Assembly: GCF_001866005.1 (NCBI RefSeq)
Contig: NZ_MLQR01000001.1
Coordinates: 286,743-344,275, forward strand
Reading direction: 5' to 3'
DNA: 57,533 bases
Origin: Anaerobacillus alkalilacustris
GTDB lineage: Bacteria; Bacillota; Bacilli; Bacillales; Anaerobacillaceae
The number at the start of each line of letters is the position of its first letter. Within the stretch, counting starts at the first letter, position 1. The notes beneath the pieces are model-generated. The model had not been told where the DNA came from, searched no databases, and worked only from the letters and a program-made list of their open reading frames with translations. A program made the position numbers and the translations under genes. Positions 48,179-57,309 of this stretch are shown piece by piece.

Positions 48179-48709
48179 CTAATCACGATATTGTAGAAAT
48201 CTTTCATACCACATTTCTACAAAATGAGGATCAAAAGGACCTTTCCGTTGAGTAATCCAACTAATTAGTTCCATCATACTTTTTTGAATAATGCTATCTA
48301 ACGCCTTAGGATAGTTCATTAATTTACGATGCTGCTCATACTCATCTTCATCCAAAATTACATATGTCATATCTGGAAAGACTTTAATATCTAGATCGTA
48401 ATCAATATACTTTAAGGCTTCTTGATCCCAAGTAAAAGGTGTTCCTAAATTACAATAATAGTAAATTCCATCTGAACGGATCATCCCAATTGTATTAAAC
48501 CACTTTTCAGAGTCAAAATAACAAATCGCTGGCTCTCTAGTTCGCCAATGTCTGCCATCTGCTTCTTGGACTAAAATACGATCATTTCCACCAATAACAA
48601 CATTCGACGTCCCTTTTAACACAATGGTTTCTTCCCAAATTCGATGTATCGTCCCGTTATGTTTATAGCTTTGAACTTGAATGCTGCTTCCTGTCTTTGG
48701 GAAACTCAT
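48179..48709 (-). CDS. ntdP: Nucleoside tri-/diphosphatase NtdP (YgaC, DUF402)
   Basis: A 176-aa DUF402 protein. [36 protein letters not shown] and [20 protein letters not shown] match B. subtilis YgaC almost word for word. Asp and Glu residues of the last motif bind divalent metal. Family members hydrolyse nucleoside tri- and diphosphates. The start MSFPKTGS follows AAGGAGATTAG. The upstream DUF3939-type gene ends 18 bp before it, so the two are probably co-transcribed. Confidence 0.93.
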   Translation of the reverse strand: MSFPKTGSSIQVQSYKHNGTIHRIWEETIVLKGTSNVVIGGNDRILVQEADGRHWRTREPAICYFDSEKWFNTIGMIRSDGIYYYCNLGTPFTWDQEALKYIDYDLDIKVFPDMTYVILDEDEYEQHRKLMNYPKALDSIIQKSMMELISWITQRKGPFDPHFVEMWYERFLQYRD

Positions 48710-48727
48710 GCTAATCTCCTTTCTGTA

Positions 48728-49177
48728 TTATTCAGGACGCCGATGAGTCACCATTTTATCCCTTTTATCAAGGTATAATTCAACTTCAGGTTTTTTATGC
48801 AAATAATGCCTAATTAAGTAATAGCTGATTCTCCTATCCGGATTCCCTGGAATAATGGGTTCTTCACCTGTTTCCTGCATATACTGATCTACTGCTTTTT
48901 GAACATTGTCAATTTGCTTAGGAAGTTCAGCTGTTTCAAATATTTCAAACGTTTCTTTGGACATATAAAAAGGTTGACTAGGCAGCCCTTTTAGCGTCCC
49001 TTTTAATAAATGAAAATCAATGGAGTGATCATCTAAGATTAATGTTCGAAGTGAGATGCCTTGCTTAAGTCCGTCCGCATATTCATTAACCGCTTGTCTC
49101 ACCTGATCAATTGTAACATTGATGATTTGTTCCTTTACTTCTCCTTTCTGCTTGCTTTTTCTTTTTTTAAAGAACAA
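48728..49177 (-). CDS. DUF3939-type protein of spore-forming Bacillaceae
   Basis: A 149-aa soluble protein with a very basic start (FFKKRKSKQKG), a middle domain (TIDQVRQAVNEYADGLKQG) and PGNPDRRISYYLIRHYLHKK near the end. I recall this arrangement as DUF3939, of unknown function, commonly next to ygaC. AAGGAGTTGAAATC precedes the ATG. It is likely transcribed with ntdP. Confidence 0.65.
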   Translation of the reverse strand: MFFKKRKSKQKGEVKEQIINVTIDQVRQAVNEYADGLKQGISLRTLILDDHSIDFHLLKGTLKGLPSQPFYMSKETFEIFETAELPKQIDNVQKAVDQYMQETGEEPIIPGNPDRRISYYLIRHYLHKKPEVELYLDKRDKMVTHRRPE

Positions 49178-49340
49178 ATGATTTCAACTCCTTAAACTTT
49201 CGAATATTTGAACAACATTTCCCCATTTTATTAGTGCTTTTTTTTCTATCATATCTATTATACCGTTTTAAAAGTAAATTTGAAATGAAACAACCACCCT
49301 TTTTTAGGGTGGCCCAGAATATAAATATAAAATAAATCTA

Positions 49341-49634
49341 TTATCTACAAAATGTTTGCACATATTCTTCAGACCTATGCTGAAAGGCCTTTCTTAAATG
49401 ATCATATAACTCCTTTTTTTGTTGTAGCTTTACTTGAATATAATGAATTGCAAACTCTGTTTCTACTTGCTCATCTTTACAACCTAATGCTTTTTTATGA
49501 AGTTCTCTATCTCGTTTCAAAACCAATTCTTTCTCTAATTTTTCATAATACTCAATCTCATTTTCAATAGCTATTATTTGATCGGCAATCTCTACTTGAA
49601 TTTGGACAAGTTTTTCAAAATCATTATGTCCCAC
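49341..49634 (-). CDS. ygaB: YgaB-like coiled-coil protein
   Basis: A 97-aa highly charged, helical protein (QIIAIENEIEYYEKLEKELV), likely one long coiled coil. Position between sspE and ygaC and its size agree with B. subtilis YgaB. AGGAGGCGAATATAG lies before the ATG. Function unknown. A CCACCC-T6-AGGGTGG hairpin lies just downstream at ~49290. Confidence 0.7.
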   Translation of the reverse strand: MGHNDFEKLVQIQVEIADQIIAIENEIEYYEKLEKELVLKRDRELHKKALGCKDEQVETEFAIHYIQVKLQQKKELYDHLRKAFQHRSEEYVQTFCR

Positions 49635-49826
49635 TATATTCGCCTCCTAATAAAAGCGCTAGGTAACTGAATGTAGGCAAAACCAGAAGAACATACACCA
49701 AATACCGGTCGATAAGTAGACTGAAAGTGAAGAACTTAAAGTGGTTAAGCCTAGCTACCTCGAGCTAGATTACATTCTAACTATAATTTTCCCTTCCAAT
49801 ATCCTCGGATAAAAATAGGTTTTTAA

Positions 49827-49945
49827 TTGAGTGAATTTCATAATTACCTAAATGGAGCTACACAAGTCTAAATGTTATTAGAAACGGTCTTCATCCAACA
49901 ACATTTAGTATCCTAGTAGCGAAAATTAATAATTTATAAGTTCAT
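49827..49945 (+). repeat. W repeat, copy 2
   Basis: GAGTGAATTTCATAATTACC, GGAGCTACA, TAGTATCCTAGTAGCGAAAA and AAGTTCATTAAATTAT. It aligns with copy 1 (33674) along its length. Otherwise 49635-50120 holds no gene. Confidence 0.5.
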
Positions 49946-50124
49946 TAAATTATGTAATAGCTATTTCTATATTGCTATCAATTTAGGATTGTTCACTCTT
50001 ATTAGAAGAATCCTTTTATAACTCTAATAATTCGATGTATTAAAAGTGTTTCCTTTGACTAGTTATGTAGATGCGTAAGAACTTTTGTAGAAATATATGA
50101 TTTGATTAAGCTTATAGAAACAGG

Positions 50125-50158
50125 AAAAAGCACTCCTTCGTTTAAAGGAGTGCTTTTC
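50125..50158 (-). terminator. Terminator of sspE
   Basis: AAAAGCACTCCTTT / AAGGAGTGCTTTTT, ~13-bp stem, five bases past the sspE stop. Confidence 0.9.
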
Positions 50159-50162
50159 TCAA

Positions 50163-50324
50163 TTATTGTTGTTGTTGACTTTTCTTTTGAGCTGATTGTT
50201 GATTTTGCTGACGAACTTCTTGAACATCAGTTTCGCTAGCAAATTCTTGGCTTAGCCCCTGAGTAGAAGCTTGGTTTTGTTGTTTAACTTTTTGTGCATT
50301 AGTTTTTGATGGATTATTTTTCAT
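50163..50324 (-). CDS. sspE: Gamma-type small acid-soluble spore protein
   Basis: A 53-aa protein starting MKNNPSKTNAQKVKQQNQAS, then LSQEFASETDVQEVRQQNQQ and a Gln-rich tail. The EFASET motif and KTNAQ/VRQQNQ words are those of gamma-SASP, which do not bind DNA but store amino acids broken down by the germination protease Gpr, cutting after the Glu in FASE. It has only one EFASET unit, where B. subtilis SspE has two. GGAGGTG precedes the ATG. A GGATA - 17 nt - GATATTA pair upstream may be a sigma-G promoter. Position next to fabL and ygaB fits B. subtilis. Confidence 0.93.
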   Translation of the reverse strand: MKNNPSKTNAQKVKQQNQASTQGLSQEFASETDVQEVRQQNQQSAQKKSQQQQ

Positions 50325-50398
50325 CACTATCACCTCCACAAAAATTAATATCTCCTCACGATATGATTTTATCCAAAAAAATTTTAATTTTTGTTTAA

Positions 50399-50500
50399 TG
50401 GAGTGAATTTTATAATTATCAAAACCGAGCTACATATAGTAATTCACTGGTGAGAATAATGATTGGTGAATCCTTAAATGGTGTAGAAAAAACATTATTT
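50399..50500 (+). repeat. W repeat, copy 3 (diverged)
   Basis: GAGTGAATTTTATAATTATC, CCGAGCTACATATAGTA, AATAATGATTGGTGAAT. Weaker match to copies 1 and 2, between sspE and fabL. Confidence 0.4.
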
Positions 50501-50506
50501 GTTTAG

Positions 50507-51283
<777 letters not shown>

Positions 51284-51387
51284 TCAAACATTATACCGAA
51301 TACTTATTATTGTTACTACAAAGACTAGAAAAGATGAGAAAAACTCATCTTAATTAAATAACGGTTCGCCTGAGGAGGGAATTGTTC

Positions 51388-51615
51388 ATGTATGTTGGCC
51401 GTGATATGACTGAGCTCTCAATGATGTCTAAAAAAGAATGGACAGATAAAGAATTAGCTTATTTTCATCGAAACTTACAACAGGTGGTTCCTTATTTAAA
51501 TGCTGAAGGCGTAACAATCCACATGGAAATCGTTAAAGAAATTATGTCTCGAGGCAGCATGTCTCAGGAAGACGAAGCAAGTTATGAGCACGGGTCAAGA
51601 GTTCATTTTGAATAG
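51388..51615 (+). CDS. Small conserved Bacillaceae protein (YfhS-like)
   Basis: A 75-aa soluble protein (MYVGRDMTELSMMSKKEWTD, then ELAYFHRNLQQVVPYLNAEG and YEHGSRVHF). It diverges from fabL, in the place where yfhS lies in B. subtilis, and I believe it is that family, though I am not certain of the name. GAGGAGGGA is well placed before the ATG at 51388. The TTG two codons upstream is unlikely. No catalytic motif. Expression in sporulation is plausible only by context. Confidence 0.6.
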   Translation: MYVGRDMTELSMMSKKEWTDKELAYFHRNLQQVVPYLNAEGVTIHMEIVKEIMSRGSMSQEDEASYEHGSRVHFE

Positions 51616-51649
51616 TTCAAAATGAAAGAGCTTGCTCCACAATAAAACT

Positions 51650-51701
51650 AACCTTAAATCAGTGGGGGTTTCCTTCATTTCCCACTGACTGTTAGTTTAA
51701 C
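51650..51701 (+). repeat. T repeat, copy 1
   Basis: CTTAAATCAGTGGGGGTTTC and CTTCATTTCCCACTGACTG: the hairpin CAGTGGG / CCCACTG with a 13-nt loop containing TTTCCTTCAT. The second copy is at 55277. Confidence 0.6.
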
Positions 51702-51742
51702 TCATACCACAGGCATAAATAAAAAGTATAGATTTCTATCCT

Positions 51743-51771
51743 TAAAGGTTGAGTTTTAACTCAGCCTTTTT
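51743..51771 (+). terminator. Terminator
   Basis: AAGGTTGAGTT / AACTCAGCCTT followed by TTTTT. Confidence 0.75.
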
Positions 51772-51859
51772 TTATACTAATTTGGACTATAGTTTTATTT
51801 ATAAAAAGATGGAAGCTTAAAACAGGCTAAATTTCTATATTTATAAAGGGGAGAAATCC

Positions 51860-52393
51860 ATGTTTGATCCGACAATTTATGAAAATTTAAAGGTTGTATT
51901 GGAGGGGAAAATTTATGAGCGCGATTTTAATAATGAAATAATTATTGTAGATCGGCAAGACAACATTGACCTAGCGTCAATGTCTCGTCAATATGTTATT
52001 ACTTTCTCGATAAAAAGTGGCTCAAAGAATTATCAAGCTAAAGTAAAACTAAAGGCTGATTCTAAAGACCTCTATGGTGAAATCTTAGAAAAAGAAACAA
52101 TAAGTAACTGTGGGTGCCATTTAATGCTTTCTTTAAATGGTCCATTAACAAACATTTCTTCAAACCCCCAAATAATCAAACAAATGTTAGAGAACAAATG
52201 GAATAAACGACCTATAATAACTCAAGAAATATATTACACTTGGAATCCAAACGAAGCTCATCAATATTTTTTAAAAACCATCTTAAGCTTCGATCGAAAA
52301 ATTAATGAAGATCATATAGATGATTTCGATCAAATAATGAATCTTCTAATTGAGTCTCTACTACTAGTGGAAAAAATTAATACAAACCCTTGA
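51860..52393 (+). CDS. Conserved hypothetical protein
   Basis: A 177-aa soluble protein, acidic, with alternating beta-like segments (RQYVITFSIKSGSKNYQAKV) and a C-terminal helical part (DDFDQIMNLLIESLLLVEK). There are no transmembrane segments or signal peptide. The internal motif ISNCGCHLML has two cysteines one residue apart. AAGGGGAGAAATCC precedes the ATG. The frame, length and codon use look real. I recognise no family. The aminotransferase gene follows 59 bp later without a terminator between them. Confidence 0.6.
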   Translation: MFDPTIYENLKVVLEGKIYERDFNNEIIIVDRQDNIDLASMSRQYVITFSIKSGSKNYQAKVKLKADSKDLYGEILEKETISNCGCHLMLSLNGPLTNISSNPQIIKQMLENKWNKRPIITQEIYYTWNPNEAHQYFLKTILSFDRKINEDHIDDFDQIMNLLIESLLLVEKINTNP

Positions 52394-52452
52394 CGAGAGC
52401 TTTTCTTGCGATAATAATGAGTAATAATTAATTTCACAAAGGACTGGTAAAT

Positions 52453-53604
52453 ATGATTAATCACTCAAAAAGGTTAGCTCCTTTATCAACTGGGATTTTT
52501 AATCAACTATTGCAATATAAACAAGAACAGTTAGACCTCGGAGTTGATATCATCGACTTAAGTATCGGTAGCCCGGATTTGAAACCACCTACTTTTGTCA
52601 CTAATACACTTTCTACCTCTGCTTTAAACACCGATTTATACGGTTATGCCATTAACAGTACATTAGAATTCAAGGAGGCCGTAACTCATTACTATAATCG
52701 AAAATTTAATGTTACGTTAAAAGGAGCAGAAGTTCTGCAACTTATGGGTTCACAGGACGGTTTAGCACATTTAGCTTTAGCTTACTTAGATCCAGGAGAT
52801 ATCGTGATAGTGCCTGATCCAGGTTATCCAATCTATTCTGCGAGTGTTCATGTTGCTGGCGGTAAACTTTACCATATGCCTTTAGTTGAAGAGGCTGATT
52901 ACCTACCATCTTTAGAACAGATCCCAGAAGAAGTTTGCAAAAAAGCAAAAATGCTTATAATTAGCTACCCAGGAAATCCAATCCCTGCTGTAGCTAGTGA
53001 AGATTTTTTCAAAAGCTTAATTGAATTCGGAAAAAAACATGAGATATTAATTATTCATGATTTTGCATATTGCGAATTACTTTATGACGGTAGAAGACCG
53101 TTAAGCATTTTATCGATACCTGAGTCCCGCGACATAGCCATCGAGTTTAATTCACTATCCAAGAGCTTCAACATAGCGGGAAGTCGTATAGGTTACTTAG
53201 TTGGGAATGCAAATTTACTCTCTCCTTTAGCAATACTAAAATCTCATTTTGATTACGGAGTATTTCTACCCATTCAAATTGCTGCAACAAAAGCTTTAAA
53301 TGAGGGCGATCAATTTTTAGAAGATCAAAGAAAGACATATGAAAAAAGACGAAATACATTTGTAGAAAGTTTATCAAACGAGGGATGGCAAGTAAAAATT
53401 CCTGCTGGAGGCATGTTTATTTGGGCTAAAATACCCGATGGATATACATCTTTTGAGTTCACACTTAAAGCTATTGAAAATGGTGTGGTTGTTACCCCTG
53501 GCGATGCTTTTGGTACTCATGGGGAAGGTTATATTCGAATTGCCCTCGTAGAAAGTGATGAACAATTACGAAAAGCAGCAAAACGGTTGAGTAGTATATA
53601 CTAA
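52453..53604 (+). CDS. Class I/II pyridoxal-phosphate aminotransferase
   Basis: A 383-aa fold-type I aminotransferase with the PLP-binding Lys237 in NSLSKSFNIAGSRIG. Conserved elements are LMGSQDGLAHLALAYLDPGD (PLP phosphate region), YPGNPIPAVA and the C-terminal GEGYIRIALVES carrying the carboxylate-binding Arg. Wording is near LL-diaminopimelate/alanine-type transaminases (PatA/DapX class), but the amino acid substrate cannot be fixed. A weak site lies before the ATG (AAAGGACTGG). It may be co-transcribed with the hypothetical gene upstream. Confidence 0.85.
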   Translation: MINHSKRLAPLSTGIFNQLLQYKQEQLDLGVDIIDLSIGSPDLKPPTFVTNTLSTSALNTDLYGYAINSTLEFKEAVTHYYNRKFNVTLKGAEVLQLMGSQDGLAHLALAYLDPGDIVIVPDPGYPIYSASVHVAGGKLYHMPLVEEADYLPSLEQIPEEVCKKAKMLIISYPGNPIPAVASEDFFKSLIEFGKKHEILIIHDFAYCELLYDGRRPLSILSIPESRDIAIEFNSLSKSFNIAGSRIGYLVGNANLLSPLAILKSHFDYGVFLPIQIAATKALNEGDQFLEDQRKTYEKRRNTFVESLSNEGWQVKIPAGGMFIWAKIPDGYTSFEFTLKAIENGVVVTPGDAFGTHGEGYIRIALVESDEQLRKAAKRLSSIY

Positions 53605-53654
53605 AGGGGTATAAATCATGAATAACTTACATAACTAAGTTGGAGGAGGAGCAA

Positions 53655-53789
53655 AAATAACTGAGTTTAAATCGTGTAAATTGACGACGAAGATCGCACA
53701 AAAATAATTTATCATGCATAATCTACTCAAAATCGTGCATAAACCAGTGGAAATCGTATATAACTGAGTTCGGATTGCGCACAAATGCT
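53655..53789 (+). repeat. Degenerate tandem repeat, ~24-bp unit
   Basis: Five to six imperfect units, each centred on ATCGTGCATAAA-like words: ATCGTGTAAATT, ATCGCACAAAAAT, ATCATGCATAAT, ATCGTGCATAAAC, ATCGTATATAAC, TTGCGCACAAAT, alternating with CTGAGTT- or CTACTCA-like spacers. No ORF crosses it. Confidence 0.55.
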
Positions 53790-53846
53790 AGAAAACACGT
53801 TTTCAAAACAATAGTACGAAATTACATTGAAGATCCTTTTCATTTT

Positions 53847-53981
53847 AAGAAAAGCGCAAGCGCCTTGGTCACGAGCGAGAGGCACTGGAAGGCCTTTGAC
53901 AGAAGCCGCTCTTTGGCTTCCGAAAAGGACTGAAGTGACCGAGCTCGTAGGCGCTGGAGCTAGACAGTTTCTAAGTTAGAA
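53847..53981 (-). repeat. R repeat, copy 10 (third end type, reverse)
   Basis: In repeat orientation it has left end AGCGCCTACGAGC and right end GCTCGTGACCAAGGCGCT, again mutually complementary but unlike types A and B at the outermost arm. It contains the GAAGCC/GGCTTC hairpin. Short, 135 bp. Confidence 0.85.
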
Positions 53982-54078
53982 ATTTTATACTTTCTTACCT
54001 TGCAAAAAAAATTTCTACCAATAACAAAAGTAAAATGGCGGTAATTAGGACATACTCAATTGGTAGAGGTGATATAAG

Positions 54079-55017
54079 ATGAAAGGCTTACATGTAAAAT
54101 GGTTTACTGAACTCGAACCAATAAGAGAACCAATTGAAAATATACTTACATTGAACTTCTTTTTGGTTTCTATATTAATCGCAGCCTTTTTGGCAATTTT
54201 ACCGCAAATCATTCCTTATATTATGCAGCTTAAAATTGTAAAAGCATTTGACAAAAAGTTATCAACTTTCGAACCATACACAGGTTTAATCTTAAAATAC
54301 GGAACTGCATTTGCGATCATACTACAACTTTTTTGGGACTCAATTTTAGCTCCTGAAATCCATTTGACAGCATTCTCTTTGATCGTTGCCATAATTGTAG
54401 TTATTGCGCTACTGATTCCTCACCATCTCGCAACTAAAATTGGCGCAATAGGAATAATCATCCTATTTATGGATGCATTATTACATATAGGTTGGTTTAA
54501 TACATTAGATTATGCTTTTTATTTAGCCATTGCTTTTGCTCTATTTACTCAAAAAACAAAGTGGGATAATTTCGGGATGCCCGCCCTCTATCTTGGAACA
54601 GGATTATCTTTATGTTGGGTTGCAGTAGAAAAGTGGGTATACCAGGAAATGAGCATTGATATTATTTTGAATCATGCTGTTCCTACGTTTGGATTTGAAC
54701 CTGTAACTTTCGTAATTATCAGTGCTTTTATTGAATTTGTTGTCGGGTATCTCCTTATTGTAGGGGTTTTAAACCGATTATTAGCTCTAGTACTTACGTT
54801 AATATTTGTTACTACAACGATGTTGTTCGGGCTACTTGAAATAATTGGTCACTTCATCATTCATATAATATTAATTACATTTATCATAGAAAATACAAGC
54901 TTTTATAATCCACCTGTTCAAATGCACAAACGAAAAATTGATCAAATTATTTTTATTTTTTTAAACTTTCTCTTTGTGTTAGCGACTACCTTGCTCGTTT
55001 ATTATCGTTTTGCTTAG
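54079..55017 (+). CDS. DoxX-like integral membrane protein
   Basis: A 312-aa protein with about eight hydrophobic segments. The second half repeats the pattern of the first and has DoxX-like features (ALYLGTGLSLCWVAVEKWVY, then ISAFIEFVVGYLLIVGVLNR). DoxX relatives are small quinol-oxidase-linked or redox membrane proteins. This longer two-domain form is uncharacterised. TAGAGGTGATATAAG precedes the ATG. It is flanked by repeats on both sides, so its neighbourhood gives no clue. Confidence 0.6.
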   Translation: MKGLHVKWFTELEPIREPIENILTLNFFLVSILIAAFLAILPQIIPYIMQLKIVKAFDKKLSTFEPYTGLILKYGTAFAIILQLFWDSILAPEIHLTAFSLIVAIIVVIALLIPHHLATKIGAIGIIILFMDALLHIGWFNTLDYAFYLAIAFALFTQKTKWDNFGMPALYLGTGLSLCWVAVEKWVYQEMSIDIILNHAVPTFGFEPVTFVIISAFIEFVVGYLLIVGVLNRLLALVLTLIFVTTTMLFGLLEIIGHFIIHIILITFIIENTSFYNPPVQMHKRKIDQIIFIFLNFLFVLATTLLVYYRFA

Positions 55018-55018
55018 A

Positions 55019-55130
55019 GAGCTTCTAGCTTCACTAGAACATCGGAAGTTTAGATGGAGTCTCAACTCCACCTGAATGGAAGTTCCCACCTACGCCTAGA
55101 GGTGACCCTTAATTACAAATCAGTTTGATT
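55019..55130 (-). repeat. S repeat, copy 4
   Basis: In repeat orientation: AATCAAACTGATTTGTAATT, hairpin CACCT-CTAGGCGT-AGGTG, hairpin ATTCAGGTGGAGT with its partner, then TTCTAGTGAAGCTAGAA. It starts directly after the DoxX-like stop codon. Confidence 0.8.
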
Positions 55131-55276
55131 AAGATGATAGAGTGAGTTTTATAATCTAAAACTGTTTCCGGTTGAGTCGTGACATGAAATCTATATTATG
55201 AAATTCATACATAAATGGGAATTTACGTGAGATACGTCTACATAAATTCCCATTCTAATTCCTCTATATTTAACTG

Positions 55277-55326
55277 AACCTCAATCAGTGGAGTTTTCCT
55301 TCATCTCACCCCACTGATGAAAGTTT
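55277..55326 (+). repeat. T repeat, copy 2
   Basis: ACCTCAATCAGTGGAGTTTT, CCTTCATCTCACCCCACTGA, then AAGTTT; the hairpin TCAGTGG / CCACTGA matches copy 1 at 51650. Confidence 0.6.
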
Positions 55327-55346
55327 TTCTAAATCGAACCTTTAGG

Positions 55347-55425
55347 GGCAGTAAGTCCCCCACCAAAACTTATCGAATTTGTTAAGTATTCTAGGTGGGA
55401 TTCCTACTGCACTATAGAGTGGGAT
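55347..55425. other. Long imperfect inverted repeat
   Basis: GCAGTAAGTCCCCCACC faces GGTGGGATTCCTACTGC across ~40 nt. With the S and T repeats it fills the interval between the DoxX-like and SDR genes. Confidence 0.5.
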
Positions 55426-55452
55426 AAAGCTGTTCCGCAACAAGACAATTTT

Positions 55453-56211
55453 CTAAAAATTTGACTTCGACTGACCACCATCTACATTAAGTGTAGCACC
55501 TACAACCCATGATGCTTTTTCTGATGCTAGAAATAGAACAACGTTTGCTACTTCCTCAACAGTACCGAATCTCCCTGATGGGATTTCTTTTTCCACAAAG
55601 TCATTTATTTGTGTAGGATTTGCTTCAAGTCGTTTCTGCCAGTTACCTGTTTGGTGAAGGATAGAGCCAGGAGCAACACCATTGACTCGGATCCCTTCCT
55701 TAATAACTTCATCAGCCAAGGACTTAGTAAATGAAATCATAGCTGCCTTTGCACTATTATAAGTAGGTTTACCTCCAGATTCGCGTCCAAAAATAGATGA
55801 TATATTTATGATTACACCTTGTCCTTGATTTTTCATTATTGGAACAGCCAGTTTACTAAAATGGACAGCGGAAAAATAATTTAAGTTCATCGCTGATTCG
55901 AAAAGTGAAAGATCTGTTTCGACTGTGGTACTTCCATTACTTCCCCCAACATTATTAATAACAATATCTACTGTTCCAAAATCATTAATTAATTGACGGA
56001 AAATATTTTCACGATCTTCACTAACAGATAAGTCACCTTCGTAATGAGCATCTAAGTCAAGTTCAATACTAGCTTTTTCTAAATCTTGCTTCGTCCTTGC
56101 AGCAATGGCTACTTTTGCTCCTTCTTCTTTAAAAGCTTTGGCAATTGCTTTCCCAATCCCCTTTGAAGCACCTGTGACGAATACTACTTTTCCTTCTAAT
56201 TGTAAGTCCAT
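55453..56211 (-). CDS. Short-chain dehydrogenase/reductase
   Basis: A 252-aa classical SDR. Cofactor loop TGASKGIG (13-20), NNVGG at 86-90, catalytic Ser138, Tyr151 and Lys155 (YNSAK), and a C-terminal VVGATLNVDGGQS. FabG-like oxidoreductases of this type act on many carbonyl substrates. Nothing here fixes the substrate. The start at 56211 (MDLQLEGK) follows AAAGGAG, and the mutY stop lies two bases upstream, so translation is coupled to mutY. An ATG-independent longer frame to 56235 would overlap mutY. Confidence 0.85.
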   Translation of the reverse strand: MDLQLEGKVVFVTGASKGIGKAIAKAFKEEGAKVAIAARTKQDLEKASIELDLDAHYEGDLSVSEDRENIFRQLINDFGTVDIVINNVGGSNGSTTVETDLSLFESAMNLNYFSAVHFSKLAVPIMKNQGQGVIINISSIFGRESGGKPTYNSAKAAMISFTKSLADEVIKEGIRVNGVAPGSILHQTGNWQKRLEANPTQINDFVEKEIPSGRFGTVEEVANVVLFLASEKASWVVGATLNVDGGQSKSNF

Positions 56212-56213
56212 AA

Positions 56214-57299
56214 TTAAATTTCTCCTTTCAAGCAATGATTCATTATTTTTTGATGGGAAACTGGAAAAGGATATGCCTTTATCTCTGAACTAGATACCCA
56301 AACAGATCGTTCATTCTGTTTTTCACCACTACTTAACAACTCCACTTCAAAAATCTTAATATCCCACTTTAGGTGTGAAAAAACATGGTCAACATGGAAA
56401 ATTTGTTCACCAATAATGGTGTGTAAGGAGAATTCGGTTAACAAAAAGTCTGTTAATTGCTTCTCAATAGGCTTTTCATCATTAATTTCAAGATTGGGGA
56501 ATTCCCATAAATTTGCTAATAGACCGACGCTTAGACGTTGATGAATAAGAACTTGCCCATCTTTATTTTTTATAAAAGCACAAGCCATTTTTTTCTCTTT
56601 TGGTTTTGTCTTTTTTGCTTTAATAGGAAGTTGAGTTTGTACATTTTCTTCATATGCTTTACAATGCTTTTGAACAGGGCATATCGCACACGAAGGCGTA
56701 GTAGGGGTACAAATTAATGCTCCTAGTTCCATCAAACCTTGATTAAAAGCAGACGGATCATCTTTACTAATAAGTATTTTTATTATTTCTTCAATATTTT
56801 TTCTAGTTTTTTGCTTACTAATATCATCATAGCTAGCAATAATACGCGAGATTACCCGCATGACATTACCATCTACAGCTGGCTCCGGGATATCAAACGC
56901 AATACTCAGAATTGCTCCTGAAGTATATGGACCTACCCCTTTTAACTTAGATATTTCTGCTTTAGAGTTCGGTACCACTCCACCATAACTTGTATGGACT
57001 TCTCTTACAGCTGCTTGTAAATTTCTTGCTCTAGAATAATAACCTAATCCCTCCCAAGCTTTTAGAACATCCCCTTCATCTGCCAAAGCTAGGGCGTCAA
57101 CAGTAGGAAACTTTTTAATAAACCCATTAAAATAAGGAATTACAGTTTCTACTCTAGTTTGTTGAAGCATAATTTCTGATACCCAAATCTTGTATGGATC
57201 CTTATCCTGGCGCCAAGGTAAATCGCGTTGATTTCCTTTAAACCAACTAATTAAATCATTTCGAAATTCTTTCACTGATGCCATATTATCTAGTTGCAT
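56214..57299 (-). CDS. mutY: A/G-specific adenine DNA glycosylase MutY
   Basis: A 361-aa base-excision enzyme that removes adenine opposite 8-oxoguanine. Catalytic Glu42 lies in SEIMLQQTRV, the helix-hairpin-helix LKGVGPYTSGAI spans 119-130, and Asp143 is in AVDGNVMRV. The 4Fe-4S ligands are Cys197-x6-Cys204-x2-Cys207-x5-Cys213. The C-terminal Nudix-like domain (from ~230; KMACAFIKNKDGQVLIHQR) recognises the oxidised guanine. B. subtilis yfhQ occupies the same neighbourhood. GAGGAG six bases before the ATG decides the start. It is coupled with the SDR gene. Confidence 0.96.
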   Translation of the reverse strand: MQLDNMASVKEFRNDLISWFKGNQRDLPWRQDKDPYKIWVSEIMLQQTRVETVIPYFNGFIKKFPTVDALALADEGDVLKAWEGLGYYSRARNLQAAVREVHTSYGGVVPNSKAEISKLKGVGPYTSGAILSIAFDIPEPAVDGNVMRVISRIIASYDDISKQKTRKNIEEIIKILISKDDPSAFNQGLMELGALICTPTTPSCAICPVQKHCKAYEENVQTQLPIKAKKTKPKEKKMACAFIKNKDGQVLIHQRLSVGLLANLWEFPNLEINDEKPIEKQLTDFLLTEFSLHTIIGEQIFHVDHVFSHLKWDIKIFEVELLSSGEKQNERSVWVSSSEIKAYPFPVSHQKIMNHCLKGEI

Positions 57300-57309
57300 T
57301 TTTGCTCCT

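Noticed and set aside
53655..53789. CRISPR array
   Set aside because: Units are ~24 bp, highly diverged, without fixed repeats or unique spacers of constant length, and no cas gene is in the window.
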